Positions 32,976-41,881 of a DNA stretch of 64,000 bases are shown here, one piece after another. A program made the position numbers and the translations under genes. The notes under the pieces were generated by a model that was not told the origin of the DNA, searched no databases, and saw only the letters and a program-made list of their open reading frames with translations. Positions within the stretch are counted from its first letter, which is position 1, and every line of letters begins with the position of its first letter. The DNA comes from Pseudomonas entomophila L48 (lineage in GTDB: Bacteria > Pseudomonadota > Gammaproteobacteria > Pseudomonadales > Pseudomonadaceae): the NCBI RefSeq assembly GCF_000026105.1, contig NC_008027.1, forward strand, positions 2,676,001 to 2,740,000, given 5' to 3'.

Positions 32976-34031
32976 ATGAATAACAAAGACAACATCGGCT
33001 CGGCCCGCGCCGACTTTTATCAACGCATTGGCACTCAGGCCTTGTTCCCCCTATGGGAACAATTGCATAACCTGGTGCCGGCGCAGCCCACCACTTCGTG
33101 CGTGCCCGCACTCTGGCGCTTTAGTGAAGTGCGCCCGTACCTCATGGAAGCCGGCCAGTTGATCAGCGCCGAAGAAGCTGTGCGCCGGGTGCTGGTGTTG
33201 GAGAACCCGGGCATCCGTGGCCAGGCGTCGATTACCCCGAGCCTATACGCCGGCCTGCAGTTGATCCTGCCAGGCGAGATCGCTCCAAGCCATCGTCACA
33301 GCCAGTCGGCCATGCGTTTCGTGATCGAAGGCAAGGGCGCCTACACGGCGGTGGATGGTGAGCGCACTACGATGCACCCCGGCGACTTCATCATTACCCC
33401 GTCCATGACCTGGCACGACCACGGAAACCCCAGTGAAGCAGAGGGTGGTGAGCCGGTGATCTGGCTCGATGGTCTAGACATTCCCACCGTACGTTTCTAT
33501 GGCGCCGGTTTTGCCGAAAACTACCCCGAAGTGGTGCAGCCCGTCAGCCGGCCAGAGGGTAATAGTCTGGCCCGCTATGGCGCCAACATGCTACCGCTGC
33601 GTCACGAAGTGCAGGGCACCACGTCACCGATTTTCAGCTACCCCTATGCAAGTACCCGCGAAGCGCTGGCCACCCTCAAGCAGCAAGGCGAAGTGGATGC
33701 CTGGGACGGCGTGAAACTGCGCTATGTCAACCCAGCCACTGGCGGCTGGGCCATGCCCACCATCGGCACCTGCATGCAGTTGCTGCCGCGCGGCTTCGTC
33801 GGCAAGACGGCTCGTTGCACCGACGCCACCGTGTACTCGGTGGTCGAGGGCCGTGGCCGCGCCATTATTGGCTCGCAGACCTTCCACTTCGAACCCAAGG
33901 ATACTTTCGTGGTGCCGAGCTGGGCGCCGTTGAGTCTGCTGGCCGACGACGAGTGTGTGCTGTTCAGTTATTCCGATCGGCCGGTTCAGGAGGCTCTCGG
34001 CCTGCTGCGTGAGACCCGCGAAGACCATTGA
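32976..34031 (+). CDS. nagI: gentisate 1,2-dioxygenase
   Basis: 351-residue bicupin dioxygenase that opens the gentisate ring to maleylpyruvate with Fe(II) and O2. The first cupin has the iron ligands in [18 protein letters not shown] (His-x-His plus Glu nearby) and a second His in SMTWHDHGN; the C-terminal cupin lacks intact ligands, as in known members. Flanked by fumarylpyruvate hydrolase, 17 bases apart, and a LysR regulator; the pathway context makes the call secure. AGGTGA precedes the ATG. Confidence 0.93.
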   Translation: MNNKDNIGSARADFYQRIGTQALFPLWEQLHNLVPAQPTTSCVPALWRFSEVRPYLMEAGQLISAEEAVRRVLVLENPGIRGQASITPSLYAGLQLILPGEIAPSHRHSQSAMRFVIEGKGAYTAVDGERTTMHPGDFIITPSMTWHDHGNPSEAEGGEPVIWLDGLDIPTVRFYGAGFAENYPEVVQPVSRPEGNSLARYGANMLPLRHEVQGTTSPIFSYPYASTREALATLKQQGEVDAWDGVKLRYVNPATGGWAMPTIGTCMQLLPRGFVGKTARCTDATVYSVVEGRGRAIIGSQTFHFEPKDTFVVPSWAPLSLLADDECVLFSYSDRPVQEALGLLRETREDH

Positions 34032-34048
34032 TCCAAGGAACCCCTGCC

Positions 34049-34747
34049 ATGACCTACCTGTTCGAACCTGCCGCCGTCACTAGCCTGTCGATTGTCGGCA
34101 GCGCCAAGCGCTTTCCGGTACGCCGTGTGTACTGCGTGGGCCGCAACTACGCGGCTCACGCCCGTGAAATGGGCTTCGACCCCGACCGCGAGCCGCCCTT
34201 CTTCTTCTGCAAGCCAGCTGATGCCGTGGTGCCGGTGGCAGATGGCCAAACTCTGGAGCTGCCCTACCCGGAAGAAACCAGCAACTTCCACTACGAAATC
34301 GAGCTTGTCGCGGCCATCGGCAAGGGCGGCCGCGACATCCCGTTGGAGCAGGCTAACGATCACGTGTTCGGCTACGCCGTGGGTCTGGACATGACCCGCC
34401 GCGACCTGCAGATGAAAATGCGTGAAATGGGCCGGCCGTGGGAAATCGGCAAGGCCTTCGACGCCTCCGCGCCGATCGCTGCGTTGTACCCGGCCAGCCA
34501 GGTCGGCCACCCGGCCCAGGGGGCCATCTGGCTGAAAGTCGAAGGCCAGGACCACCAGCGCAGTGACATCGACCAACTGATCTGGTCGGTGCCGGAAATC
34601 ATTGCCTATCTGTCACGCTTCTTTGAGCTGCAGCCGGGTGACCTGATCATGACCGGCACTCCGGAAGGCGTCGGTCCGGTTGTGGCCGGCGAGCTGATGG
34701 TGGGCGGCGTCAATGGACTGGGCGAGCTGCACGTCCTTGTCGTCTGA
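34049..34747 (+). CDS. nagK: fumarylpyruvate hydrolase (FAH family)
   Basis: 232-residue fumarylacetoacetate-hydrolase-fold enzyme that splits fumarylpyruvate into fumarate and pyruvate. Fold landmarks: [12 protein letters not shown], the metal-binding [12 protein letters not shown] (E-x-E), and [11 protein letters not shown] near the C-terminus (in [11 protein letters not shown]). Start ATG 34049 with AAGGA 9 bases upstream; a TTG at 34028 was rejected. Last step of the gentisate pathway. A broken transporter gene follows. Confidence 0.92.
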   Translation: MTYLFEPAAVTSLSIVGSAKRFPVRRVYCVGRNYAAHAREMGFDPDREPPFFFCKPADAVVPVADGQTLELPYPEETSNFHYEIELVAAIGKGGRDIPLEQANDHVFGYAVGLDMTRRDLQMKMREMGRPWEIGKAFDASAPIAALYPASQVGHPAQGAIWLKVEGQDHQRSDIDQLIWSVPEIIAYLSRFFELQPGDLIMTGTPEGVGPVVAGELMVGGVNGLGELHVLVV

Positions 34748-34799
34748 TTGCCTCGGGGTCGGCATGGTCGACCCTTTCCTCCTTTACCCTGGGCGCGGT

Positions 34800-35082
34800 C
34801 ATGGGGGATGGGCTGTAGCTTCAGTGGCTTCGCAGTTTGAGGCAACGCCCTGGCTGCCGCCCATTACCTCGCCAGCAGCCGTGCCACAGGCGTCAGCTGT
34901 GCACACGGATTAGGTCGAATCGGTTCGATCTGCGGCACCTTCGCTGGCACATTCCTGATGGGGGCCGGACTGCCCTTCGAGATGTGTTCGCAGTGTTGAT
35001 GCTGCCCGCCGTCGTAGCGGCGGTGGCGATCCTTTTCAATTCAATAGCGTGCAGGCGGGAGCTCAGCTGCGCGCAAAAGCAC
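34800..35082 (+). pseudogene. C-terminal remnant of an MFS aromatic acid transporter
   Basis: Translated pieces form the end of an AAHS-type major facilitator protein: GFAV, a stop, then GNALAAAHYLASSRATGVSC, followed by GLGRIGSICGTFAGTFLMGAG and LPFE; a frameshift then leads to VFAVLMLPAVVAAVAILFNS. These match the RATGVGWALGIGRIGS region and last helix of gentisate/benzoate H+ symporters. The N-terminal three quarters are gone. It lies exactly where a gentisate or 3-hydroxybenzoate transporter gene would be expected in the operon. Confidence 0.75.
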
Positions 35083-35114
35083 CGATTCCACTCTGAAGAA
35101 CCAGGATGACTGCC

Positions 35115-35756
35115 ATGCAGCTTTACAGCTTTTTCAACAGTTCCACCTCTTACCGCGTGCGCATTGCCTTGGCGCTCAAGGGGCTCGAGGTGGATTACCA
35201 CGGCGTCAACTTGCGCGCTGGCGCACAGCGGCAGGCGCAGTACCGTGAACTCAGCCCAATAGGCGGTGTGCCGGTATTGGTTAGTGACGATGGCATCAGC
35301 CTGACTCAGTCGCTGGCGATTATCGACTACCTCGATGCGCTGTACCCGCAGGTACCGCTGGTGCCTAAAGAATGGCTGGTTCGCGCGCGGGTACTGGAAG
35401 TCGCACAACTCATCGCCTGCGATATCCACCCACTGAACAACGTGCGTGTTTTGGGTTATCTGCAAAGCGTGCTGAAAGCCGGCGCTGAGGAAAAGGACCG
35501 CTGGTACGCACACTGGGTTGCTGAAGGCCTGTCCGCCCTCGACGCCCTGTTGCAGCGCCACGGTAGCGGCCCGTATTGCTTCGGTGAGGAGCCGACCCTG
35601 GCTGACTGCTGCCTGGTGCCCCAGGTGGCCAACGCCGAGCGGATGGGGTGCGACTTGAGAGCCTATCCCCGGGTGATGGCCGTCTACAGCCATTGCCAAA
35701 CCCAGCCTGCCTTCCAGCGCGCAGCCCCTGGCCAGCAACCTGATTTCATTCATTAA
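35115..35756 (+). CDS. nagL: maleylpyruvate isomerase (GST zeta-like)
   Basis: 213-residue glutathione S-transferase zeta-class isomerase that converts maleylpyruvate to fumarylpyruvate. Its N-terminal thioredoxin fold has the SSTSYRVRIAL glutathione-binding signature, then IGGVPVLV and the C-terminal helical domain with TLADCCLVPQV. ATG 35115 is favoured over ATG 35106, because AGGA at 35103-35106 is properly spaced only for the former. Middle step of the gentisate pathway. Confidence 0.92.
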   Translation: MQLYSFFNSSTSYRVRIALALKGLEVDYHGVNLRAGAQRQAQYRELSPIGGVPVLVSDDGISLTQSLAIIDYLDALYPQVPLVPKEWLVRARVLEVAQLIACDIHPLNNVRVLGYLQSVLKAGAEEKDRWYAHWVAEGLSALDALLQRHGSGPYCFGEEPTLADCCLVPQVANAERMGCDLRAYPRVMAVYSHCQTQPAFQRAAPGQQPDFIH

Positions 35757-35792
35757 GCAGTAAAGGCTTAGGTCTGAACGGAGATCCGAATC

Positions 35793-37007
35793 ATGACTGA
35801 AAAAAAACAACAAAAAATCATTATCGTCGGCGGTGGCATTGGTGGACTGGCTGCAGCCCAAGCCCTCACCGCCCAGGGTATAGAGGTTCTCTTACTTGAG
35901 CAGGCCGACCATATTGGTGAGATTGGCGCCGGAATCCAGCTTGGCCCCAATGCCTATGCTGCGTTGGATGCCTTGGGCGTCGGACACGCAGCGCGAAACC
36001 GCTCGGTCTTTACCGACCAGCTGATCATGATGGACGCCATCGATGCCAAAGAGGTAGGACGCATCGAAGTAGGTGCGCGTTTCCGCCAACGCTTCGGTAA
36101 CCCCTACGGTGTGATCCATCGCGCCGATATTCACTTGTCGATTTTGGAAGCAGTCCAGCAGAACCCACTGATCCGCTTCCAGACCTCGACTCGCATCGTC
36201 AGCATGGAGATGGACGATCATGGCGTGATTCTGACTGACTGCAAGGGCAACCGGTACCAAGCCGATGCTGTAGTAGGATGTGATGGCGTGAAATCAGTAA
36301 TCCGCGAGCGTACGGTGGGCGACCAGGCTCGGGTCACCGGTCATGTGGTTTATCGCGCAGTGGTGGATGTCGAAAACATGCCCAAAGATCTTCGGGTCAA
36401 CGCCCCAATGCTGTGGGCGGGGCCACGTTGCCACCTGGTTCACTACCCGCTGCGCGGTGGCAAACAGTACAACTTGGTGGTGACTTTCCACAGCCGCAAT
36501 GAAGAACAGTGGGGCGTCACTGACGGTAGCAAGGAAGAAGTGCTCTCATACTTCGAGGGTATACACGAGCGCCCGCATCAAATGCTTGACCGACCAACCT
36601 CATGGCGCCGCTGGGCCACTGCCGACCGTGATCCTGTGGAGCAGTGGGGTGAAGGGTGTGCGACCCTCCTTGGCGATGCTGCTCATCCGATGACCCAGTA
36701 CCTAGCCCAAGGGGCGTGCATGGCGCTGGAAGATGCAGTAGTGCTGGGTCAGGCGGTCAAGGCTTGCGAGCATGACCTGCAGGCTGCATTCCGGCTGTAC
36801 GAGTCGATCCGTATTCCACGTACGGCGCGGGTTTTGTGGTCTGCGCGAGAAATGGGGCGTCTGTACCATGCAAAAGGGGTCGAGCGTTTGGTGCGTAACC
36901 AGCTCTGGGCTGGTCGAAGCCAGGACCAATTCTATGATGCTGTTCAGTGGCTGTATGGATGGAACATAGAAAACTGTCTTGAGCATCAGCTTGCAGCGCA
37001 AGCTTAG
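35793..37007 (+). CDS. nagX: 3-hydroxybenzoate 6-hydroxylase (FAD monooxygenase)
   Basis: 404-residue class A flavoprotein monooxygenase: GGGIGGLAAAQAL (FAD fold), GCDGVKS (DG motif), and LGDAAHPMTQYLAQGACMALED (GD motif). Length and features fit 3-hydroxybenzoate 6-hydroxylase, which forms gentisate with NADH and O2; salicylate 5-hydroxylase is a multi-component enzyme and therefore excluded. Together with the dioxygenase, isomerase and hydrolase it completes a 3-hydroxybenzoate to fumarate plus pyruvate route. GGAG precedes the ATG. Confidence 0.87.
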   Translation: MTEKKQQKIIIVGGGIGGLAAAQALTAQGIEVLLLEQADHIGEIGAGIQLGPNAYAALDALGVGHAARNRSVFTDQLIMMDAIDAKEVGRIEVGARFRQRFGNPYGVIHRADIHLSILEAVQQNPLIRFQTSTRIVSMEMDDHGVILTDCKGNRYQADAVVGCDGVKSVIRERTVGDQARVTGHVVYRAVVDVENMPKDLRVNAPMLWAGPRCHLVHYPLRGGKQYNLVVTFHSRNEEQWGVTDGSKEEVLSYFEGIHERPHQMLDRPTSWRRWATADRDPVEQWGEGCATLLGDAAHPMTQYLAQGACMALEDAVVLGQAVKACEHDLQAAFRLYESIRIPRTARVLWSAREMGRLYHAKGVERLVRNQLWAGRSQDQFYDAVQWLYGWNIENCLEHQLAAQA

Positions 37008-37178
37008 GTTCCGACGCCTCAAAGTCGGTATGCGTTGAGCAAAGCACATTACAGGAATCTAACTGCGAGAAGCGATACAGTAACGCTTGGGGTAGCCACG
37101 AGCTGAAGTTGTGATCTTCACCAGGGATGAAAGCAACATATGGATGACCTCATTTCGGCCGTTAAACAGGCGCGTACG

Positions 37179-37234
37179 GCAGCTTTGGGTTGCAATAAGT
37201 CATGCTCGAATGACCGCTTGCGACCCAAAGCGGC
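37179..37234. repeat. imperfect inverted repeat, MITE-like
   Basis: Left arm GCAGCTTTGGGTTGCAATAA (from 37179) and right arm ...GCTTGCGACCCAAAGCGGC (to 37234) are inverted versions of a GCTTTGGGT-GCAA core. Similar GCTTTGGGTCG...CGACCCAAAGC sequences occur in other pseudomonads as I recall. It lies next to the end of the gentisate cluster. Confidence 0.5.
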
Positions 37235-37260
37235 CCCAGTGCCTTTCGTCATACTTGACT

Positions 37261-37677
37261 CTATGTTCTAGCCTTTCGTGACGTCATAAGCGTTTGGCAC
37301 ATAGTCGCCACTTCTGGGATAGCCACAGCCAGCGTGGACAATACCTGATGCATTTCCTGGGCATCTGGAAATGGATATACATCCAGGCTCATGGCAATCC
37401 TAAGCTTGCGCGGATCTTGCTGTTCTCTGAGCCACGTCTCGACCTCACGCGTCATTGCCGCACCGTTATCGTTTGTTTGCCAAGCCAACAAATTGAAAAG
37501 TTCGGCCACCAGCTCTTCGGGCACTGTTCGGGGTATTTCTGCGAAGAGGCGATTGGCTAGGTCAAGCTCGCCAAATACGCTTACCACGTCATGCACCGCG
37601 TCAAACGCCTGGGTGTATTCGGCTACGTTGCGCTCGATATTAATGATGTCGAGCGCTTGTTTTAGCGATGGGTGCAT
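37261..37677 (-). CDS. hypothetical protein, 138 aa
   Basis: Acidic, helical, soluble protein beginning MHPSLKQALDIINIERNVAE and ending SRKART. No motif was recognised. Its composition resembles small immunity-type or accessory proteins, but no toxin gene is beside it. Start at 37677; no strong ribosome site. Isolated between two acquired gene blocks. Confidence 0.55.
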   Translation of the reverse strand: MHPSLKQALDIINIERNVAEYTQAFDAVHDVVSVFGELDLANRLFAEIPRTVPEELVAELFNLLAWQTNDNGAAMTREVETWLREQQDPRKLRIAMSLDVYPFPDAQEMHQVLSTLAVAIPEVATMCQTLMTSRKART

Positions 37678-38127
37678 CTAGTCATTCCATGGTGTTGCAG
37701 GAGTGTTTGACTATGCGGCCATACAGACCCAAGGCATCGTCAGCGCGTTGAGCCTCGGTGTCACAACATCTCACACCTTAGAGGCAAGCGTTCAGGACGA
37801 AAAGAATTATCTTTTTACCTTTTTCAAGCGACCGATTCTGGCCGTTAGGAGCCTATCCTGACGGGCCGCTATGGGTCGAAAGCAGACACTCCTCAGGTGC
37901 CAGTCGAGCGCACTTGCCTAGCGCGACCCACTGTCGATCTGGTGCTGCTTGCCAGCCACATGGCGCTCCCCCCCAGGCCCCACGGATGAACATTTCCAAA
38001 GAGGTATCTGCGGGTTCATTGCGCCGCTCACCACTGAGTAAGCACTTGCATGGCCGCCAGATCGAGCTCGCCGGGCGTCTCATCTACCCGCCAGCAGTCG
38101 TCATGTGACATTCACCCCACCCGTCGT
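37678..38127. other. intergenic region, no gene recognised
   Basis: 450 bases between a hypothetical gene and the LysR gene of the ABC/lyase operon. Includes an AT-rich patch (GAATTATCTTTTTACC, near 37804) and no open frame with visible similarity. Probably junction sequence. Confidence 0.5.
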
Positions 38128-39042
38128 TCATTCGGACGCAAACGACGGTCGCTCCGCGAACCATGCCACCGCCAGCTCCTTGAACGCCTCGGCCGAAGGC
38201 GTCAGCGGATAGCGCTGATCATGCGCCAGCACGATGCTGTGGGTTGGCAGTTTCTCCTGAGTCGGCCGACATACCAGCGCTTGACCATCGTAACTACGGT
38301 CACCAAATGGCCGGGTATAGATCAGCGCCACGCCAAAGCCATTGGCGACGAGGCTGCGCTGCAACTCAAAGGTGCGCACACGGTGCACAACGGCGGGGGA
38401 AAGGTCGTAAAAGCTGAACAGATCCAACACATGCTGCCAACTGTGGACCTGATCGGTGACGACCAGGGTGTATTCGGAGAGCGCCTTGAGGCTGACACGC
38501 GACTCTTTGGCCAACGGGTGATCGGCCGACAGCAGCACCTGGGCGGTCAGCTGGCACAGCTGGGTGCAATGCGTGTTCGGCGGTAAACCCAGGTCGTAGG
38601 TGATGGCCAGTTCTATCGCGCCCTCACTGAGCCGCTTGCCAACATAATCGAAGCTGCCATCGCGCATATCGACCGTGACCCTGGGGCAGGACTCCTGCAT
38701 CCGTCGCACGATTTGCGGCAGGCAATAGGGCGCCAGGTCTTCAAAGCAGCCGACCACCAGCTCGCCGACACATTCGCCGGCATTGGCATGGATCTCGGCA
38801 AAGGTCTGAGCCTCTGCCAGTACGCGACGGGCCTGGACCATGACGGTACGACCGAATGGGGTCAGCGATATGCCGAGGCCACGTTGGCGTATGAAGATCG
38901 ATTGGCCCAGCACCTCCTCCAGTTCGGTGATGGCCGCCGAGATGGAAGGTTGTGAAACATGAAGCTCCATGGCGGCAGTGGTCAGGTTTCCGTGCTTGGC
39001 CGCTGCGAGCGCGTAGCGAAGCTGCCTGAGTGTGAACTTCAT
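38128..39042 (-). CDS. LysR family transcriptional regulator
   Basis: 304 residues with HTH MKFTLRQLRYALAAAKHGNLTTAAMELHVSQ-type N-terminus (key residues LRQLRYALA, LHVSQPSISAAITELEE) and a standard effector domain. Divergent from the ABC transporter/lyase operon, 102 bases apart, so it very likely senses the imported compound or a breakdown product and controls that operon. Confidence 0.9.
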   Translation of the reverse strand: MKFTLRQLRYALAAAKHGNLTTAAMELHVSQPSISAAITELEEVLGQSIFIRQRGLGISLTPFGRTVMVQARRVLAEAQTFAEIHANAGECVGELVVGCFEDLAPYCLPQIVRRMQESCPRVTVDMRDGSFDYVGKRLSEGAIELAITYDLGLPPNTHCTQLCQLTAQVLLSADHPLAKESRVSLKALSEYTLVVTDQVHSWQHVLDLFSFYDLSPAVVHRVRTFELQRSLVANGFGVALIYTRPFGDRSYDGQALVCRPTQEKLPTHSIVLAHDQRYPLTPSAEAFKELAVAWFAERPSFASE

Positions 39043-39144
39043 AGGTTTTTCCGTGGTGATGCATCAGGACTTATTATTTTATCCTTTTTTAAGGTTGTGA
39101 AATATTTCTCCTGCGCAGTGATCATCTTGTTTGGGAGCTTCACA

Positions 39145-40113
39145 ATGACAATTACAAAGGCTCTGCTGACCACGACACTTTCTCTAGGGCTCTTGGCGTC
39201 CGCTGGCGCCAGCCAGGCGGCCGGTTGGTGCGAGTCCGGCAAGCCGGTGAAGTTTGCCGGATTGAACTGGGAAAGCGGGATGCTGCTCACCGAGGTGATG
39301 CAGTTCGTGCTGAAAAATGGCTATGGCTGTGACACCGACAGCCTGCCGGGTAACTCCATCTCCATGGAAAACGCCCTGGGCAGCAACGATATCCAGGTTT
39401 TCGCCGAGGAGTGGGTAGGGCGCAGCGAGGTCTGGAACAAGGCTGAGGCCGCCGGCAAGGTGGTCGGCGTCGGCTCGCCGGTGGTTGGCGCGGTCGAAGG
39501 CTGGTATGTGCCGCGTTATGTGATCGAAGGCGATGCCAAGCGCAAACTCGAAGCCAAGGCACCGAACCTCAAGAGCATCGCCGACCTGGGGCAATACGCC
39601 CAGGTGTTCAAGGACCCGGAAGAACCGGACAAGGGGCGTTTCTACAACTGCCCGGCCGGCTGGACCTGCGAGCTGGACAACAGCGAAATGCTCAAGCGCT
39701 ATGGCCTGGAAAACACTTACACCAACTTCCGCCCGGGCACCGGCCCGGCACTGGATGCCGCCGTGCTGTCGAGTTACAAGCGTGGCGAGCCGATCCTCTT
39801 CTACTACTGGTCGCCAACCCCGCTGATGGGCCAGGCCGACCTGGTCAAGCTGGATGAGAAGCCAGGCGTGGATAAATCCGTGACCATCAAGGTGGGTGTG
39901 TCGAAGACGTTCCACGAGCAGGCGCCGGAGCTGGTGGCTGTGCTGGAAAAGGTCAACCTGCCGATCGATCTGCTGAACCAGAACCTGGCGCGCATGAGCA
40001 GGGATCGTATCGAGTCGGCGGAACTGGCCAAGTTGTTCCTCAAGGAGCACCCCGAAGTTTGGCACCGCTGGGTCAGCGAAGACGCAGCCAAAAAGGTCGA
40101 TGCGGCACTCTGA
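39145..40113 (+). CDS. glycine betaine/histidine-type ABC transporter substrate-binding protein
   Basis: 322-residue periplasmic binding protein of the ProX/HutX (OpuAC) family with a signal peptide ending near ASQAA. Three tryptophans, W90 (AEEWVG), W173 (CPAGWTCE) and W222 (YYWSPT), align by motif with W65, W140 and W188 that build the quaternary-ammonium box of E. coli ProX. A trimethylammonium (betaine) ligand is therefore likely. GGGAG at 39133-39137 is the ribosome site; the longer open frame from 38959 lies over the promoter. First gene of the operon with permease, ATPase and the HAL-like lyase, which suggests a histidine betaine as ligand. Confidence 0.88.
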   Translation: MTITKALLTTTLSLGLLASAGASQAAGWCESGKPVKFAGLNWESGMLLTEVMQFVLKNGYGCDTDSLPGNSISMENALGSNDIQVFAEEWVGRSEVWNKAEAAGKVVGVGSPVVGAVEGWYVPRYVIEGDAKRKLEAKAPNLKSIADLGQYAQVFKDPEEPDKGRFYNCPAGWTCELDNSEMLKRYGLENTYTNFRPGTGPALDAAVLSSYKRGEPILFYYWSPTPLMGQADLVKLDEKPGVDKSVTIKVGVSKTFHEQAPELVAVLEKVNLPIDLLNQNLARMSRDRIESAELAKLFLKEHPEVWHRWVSEDAAKKVDAAL

Positions 40114-40187
40114 GGGTGTGGGCGGGTCCGGCGCCTGCCGGACAGGCCACATAGCAGTCCGCTTCATGCATTGCTCGAGAGAACTCC

Positions 40188-41039
40188 ATGTTTCCCAAAA
40201 ACTTCACGTTTTCCATTGCCGACTGGGTCAATGGCTGGGTCGACGCGCTGGTCACCAACTACGGTGACGTGTTCCGGCATATTTCCGACACGCTGCTGTG
40301 GGCCATCGTCAACCTCGAAGGCTTGCTGCGCGCAACACCCTGGTGGCTGATGCTGGCCATCGTCGGCGGTATTGCCTGGCACGCCACCCGCAGAGCCGTA
40401 CCCACGGCGGTGATCGTCGGCCTGCTCTTTCTGGTCGGTGCGGTCGGGCTCTGGGACAAGCTGATGCAGACCCTGGCGCTGATGCTGGTAGCCACGCTGA
40501 TCTCGGTCCTGGTCGGCATCCCGCTGGGTATCCTGTCGGCGCGCAACGATCGCCTGCGGGCGGTGTTGATGCCGCTGCTCGACATCATGCAGACCATGCC
40601 CAGCTTCGTGTACCTGATCCCGGTATTGATGCTGTTCGGCCTGGGCAAGGTGCCGGCAATCTTTGCCACCGTCATCTATGCCGCCCCGCCGCTGATTCGC
40701 CTGACCGACCTGGGCATTCGCCAGGTGGATGGCGAGGTCATGGAGGCGATCAACGCGTTCGGTGCCAATCGCCTGCAACAACTGTTCGGCGTGCAATTGC
40801 CACTGGCGTTGCCGAGCATCATGGCCGGTATCAACCAGACCACCATGATGGCCCTGTCGATGGTGGTCATCGCGTCGATGATCGGTGCCCGTGGCTTGGG
40901 TGAAGACGTCCTGGTCGGCATCCAGACCCTCAATGTGGGGCGCGGCCTCGAAGCGGGCCTGGCCATTGTGATCCTGGCGGTTGTGATCGACCGCATTACC
41001 CAGGCCTATGGCCGGCCACGGCATGGGGTGGGCAAATGA
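40188..41039 (+). CDS. ABC transporter permease, ProW/HutW type
   Basis: 283-residue inner-membrane permease of the betaine/proline/histidine importer family. About six membrane helices ([65 protein letters not shown]) and the ATPase-docking EAA-type loop [18 protein letters not shown]. Ends 4 bases inside the ATPase gene (ATGA overlap). Confidence 0.9.
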   Translation: MFPKNFTFSIADWVNGWVDALVTNYGDVFRHISDTLLWAIVNLEGLLRATPWWLMLAIVGGIAWHATRRAVPTAVIVGLLFLVGAVGLWDKLMQTLALMLVATLISVLVGIPLGILSARNDRLRAVLMPLLDIMQTMPSFVYLIPVLMLFGLGKVPAIFATVIYAAPPLIRLTDLGIRQVDGEVMEAINAFGANRLQQLFGVQLPLALPSIMAGINQTTMMALSMVVIASMIGARGLGEDVLVGIQTLNVGRGLEAGLAIVILAVVIDRITQAYGRPRHGVGK

Positions 41040-41869
41040 GCAGCAAGCAGACGATGAACAAGATCGAAGTCAAACATGTGTTCAAGATCTTCGGCGCACG
41101 TACCGACGATGCCCTGAAACTGATCCGCCAGAACAACAGCAAAGAGCAGGTCCTGGCCGAAACCGGCTGCGTGGTCGGGGTCAACGACCTCTCGTTGTCC
41201 ATCGGCAGCGGTGAGATCTTCGTGATCATGGGCCTCTCGGGCTCGGGCAAGTCGACCCTGGTGCGTCACTTCAACCGCCTGATCGACCCTACCAGCGGCC
41301 AGATCCTGGTCGATGGCGAGGACATTCTGCAGTACGACATGCAAGCCCTGCGCGAATTCCGCCGGCGCAAGATCAGCATGGTGTTCCAGAGCTTCGGCCT
41401 GTTGCCGCACCGCACCGTGCTGGACAACGTCGGCTACGGCCTGAGAGTCCGTGGCGAGAGCAAAACCCTGTGCACGGAGCGTGCGCTGCATTGGATCAAC
41501 ACCGTGGGCCTCAAGGGTTACGAGCGATCGTACCCGCACCAGTTGTCGGGCGGCATGCGCCAGCGCGTGGGCCTGGCGCGTGCCTTGGCTGCCGACACCG
41601 ACATCATCCTGATGGACGAAGCCTTCAGTGCGCTTGACCCGCTGATTCGCGCCGAAATGCAGGACCAGTTGCTGGAACTGCAAAAGACCCTGCACAAGAC
41701 CATCGTCTTCATCACCCATGACCTGGACGAAGCGGTGCGCATCGGCAACCGAATTGCCATTCTCAAGGACGGTCGCCTGATCCAGGTCGGCACGCCGAAG
41801 GAAATCCTCTACCAGCCTGCGGACGAATACGTCGATCGTTTCGTGCAGCGTCGCGTAGCTTCGCTTTAA
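41036..41869 (+). CDS. ABC transporter ATP-binding protein, ProV/HutV type
   Basis: 277-residue ATPase subunit: Walker [11 protein letters not shown]-loop [12 protein letters not shown], signature LSGGMRQR, Walker [14 protein letters not shown] and switch His ITHD. The N-terminal [19 protein letters not shown] insert is typical of betaine/histidine importers. It lacks the C-terminal CBS domains found in osmoregulated ProV/OpuA, so it is built for nutrient uptake rather than osmotic control. Start 41036 or 41054 (MNKIEV). 12 bases before the lyase gene. Confidence 0.91.
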   Translation: MSSKQTMNKIEVKHVFKIFGARTDDALKLIRQNNSKEQVLAETGCVVGVNDLSLSIGSGEIFVIMGLSGSGKSTLVRHFNRLIDPTSGQILVDGEDILQYDMQALREFRRRKISMVFQSFGLLPHRTVLDNVGYGLRVRGESKTLCTERALHWINTVGLKGYERSYPHQLSGGMRQRVGLARALAADTDIILMDEAFSALDPLIRAEMQDQLLELQKTLHKTIVFITHDLDEAVRIGNRIAILKDGRLIQVGTPKEILYQPADEYVDRFVQRRVASL

Positions 41870-41881
41870 GGAACCGCGTGT

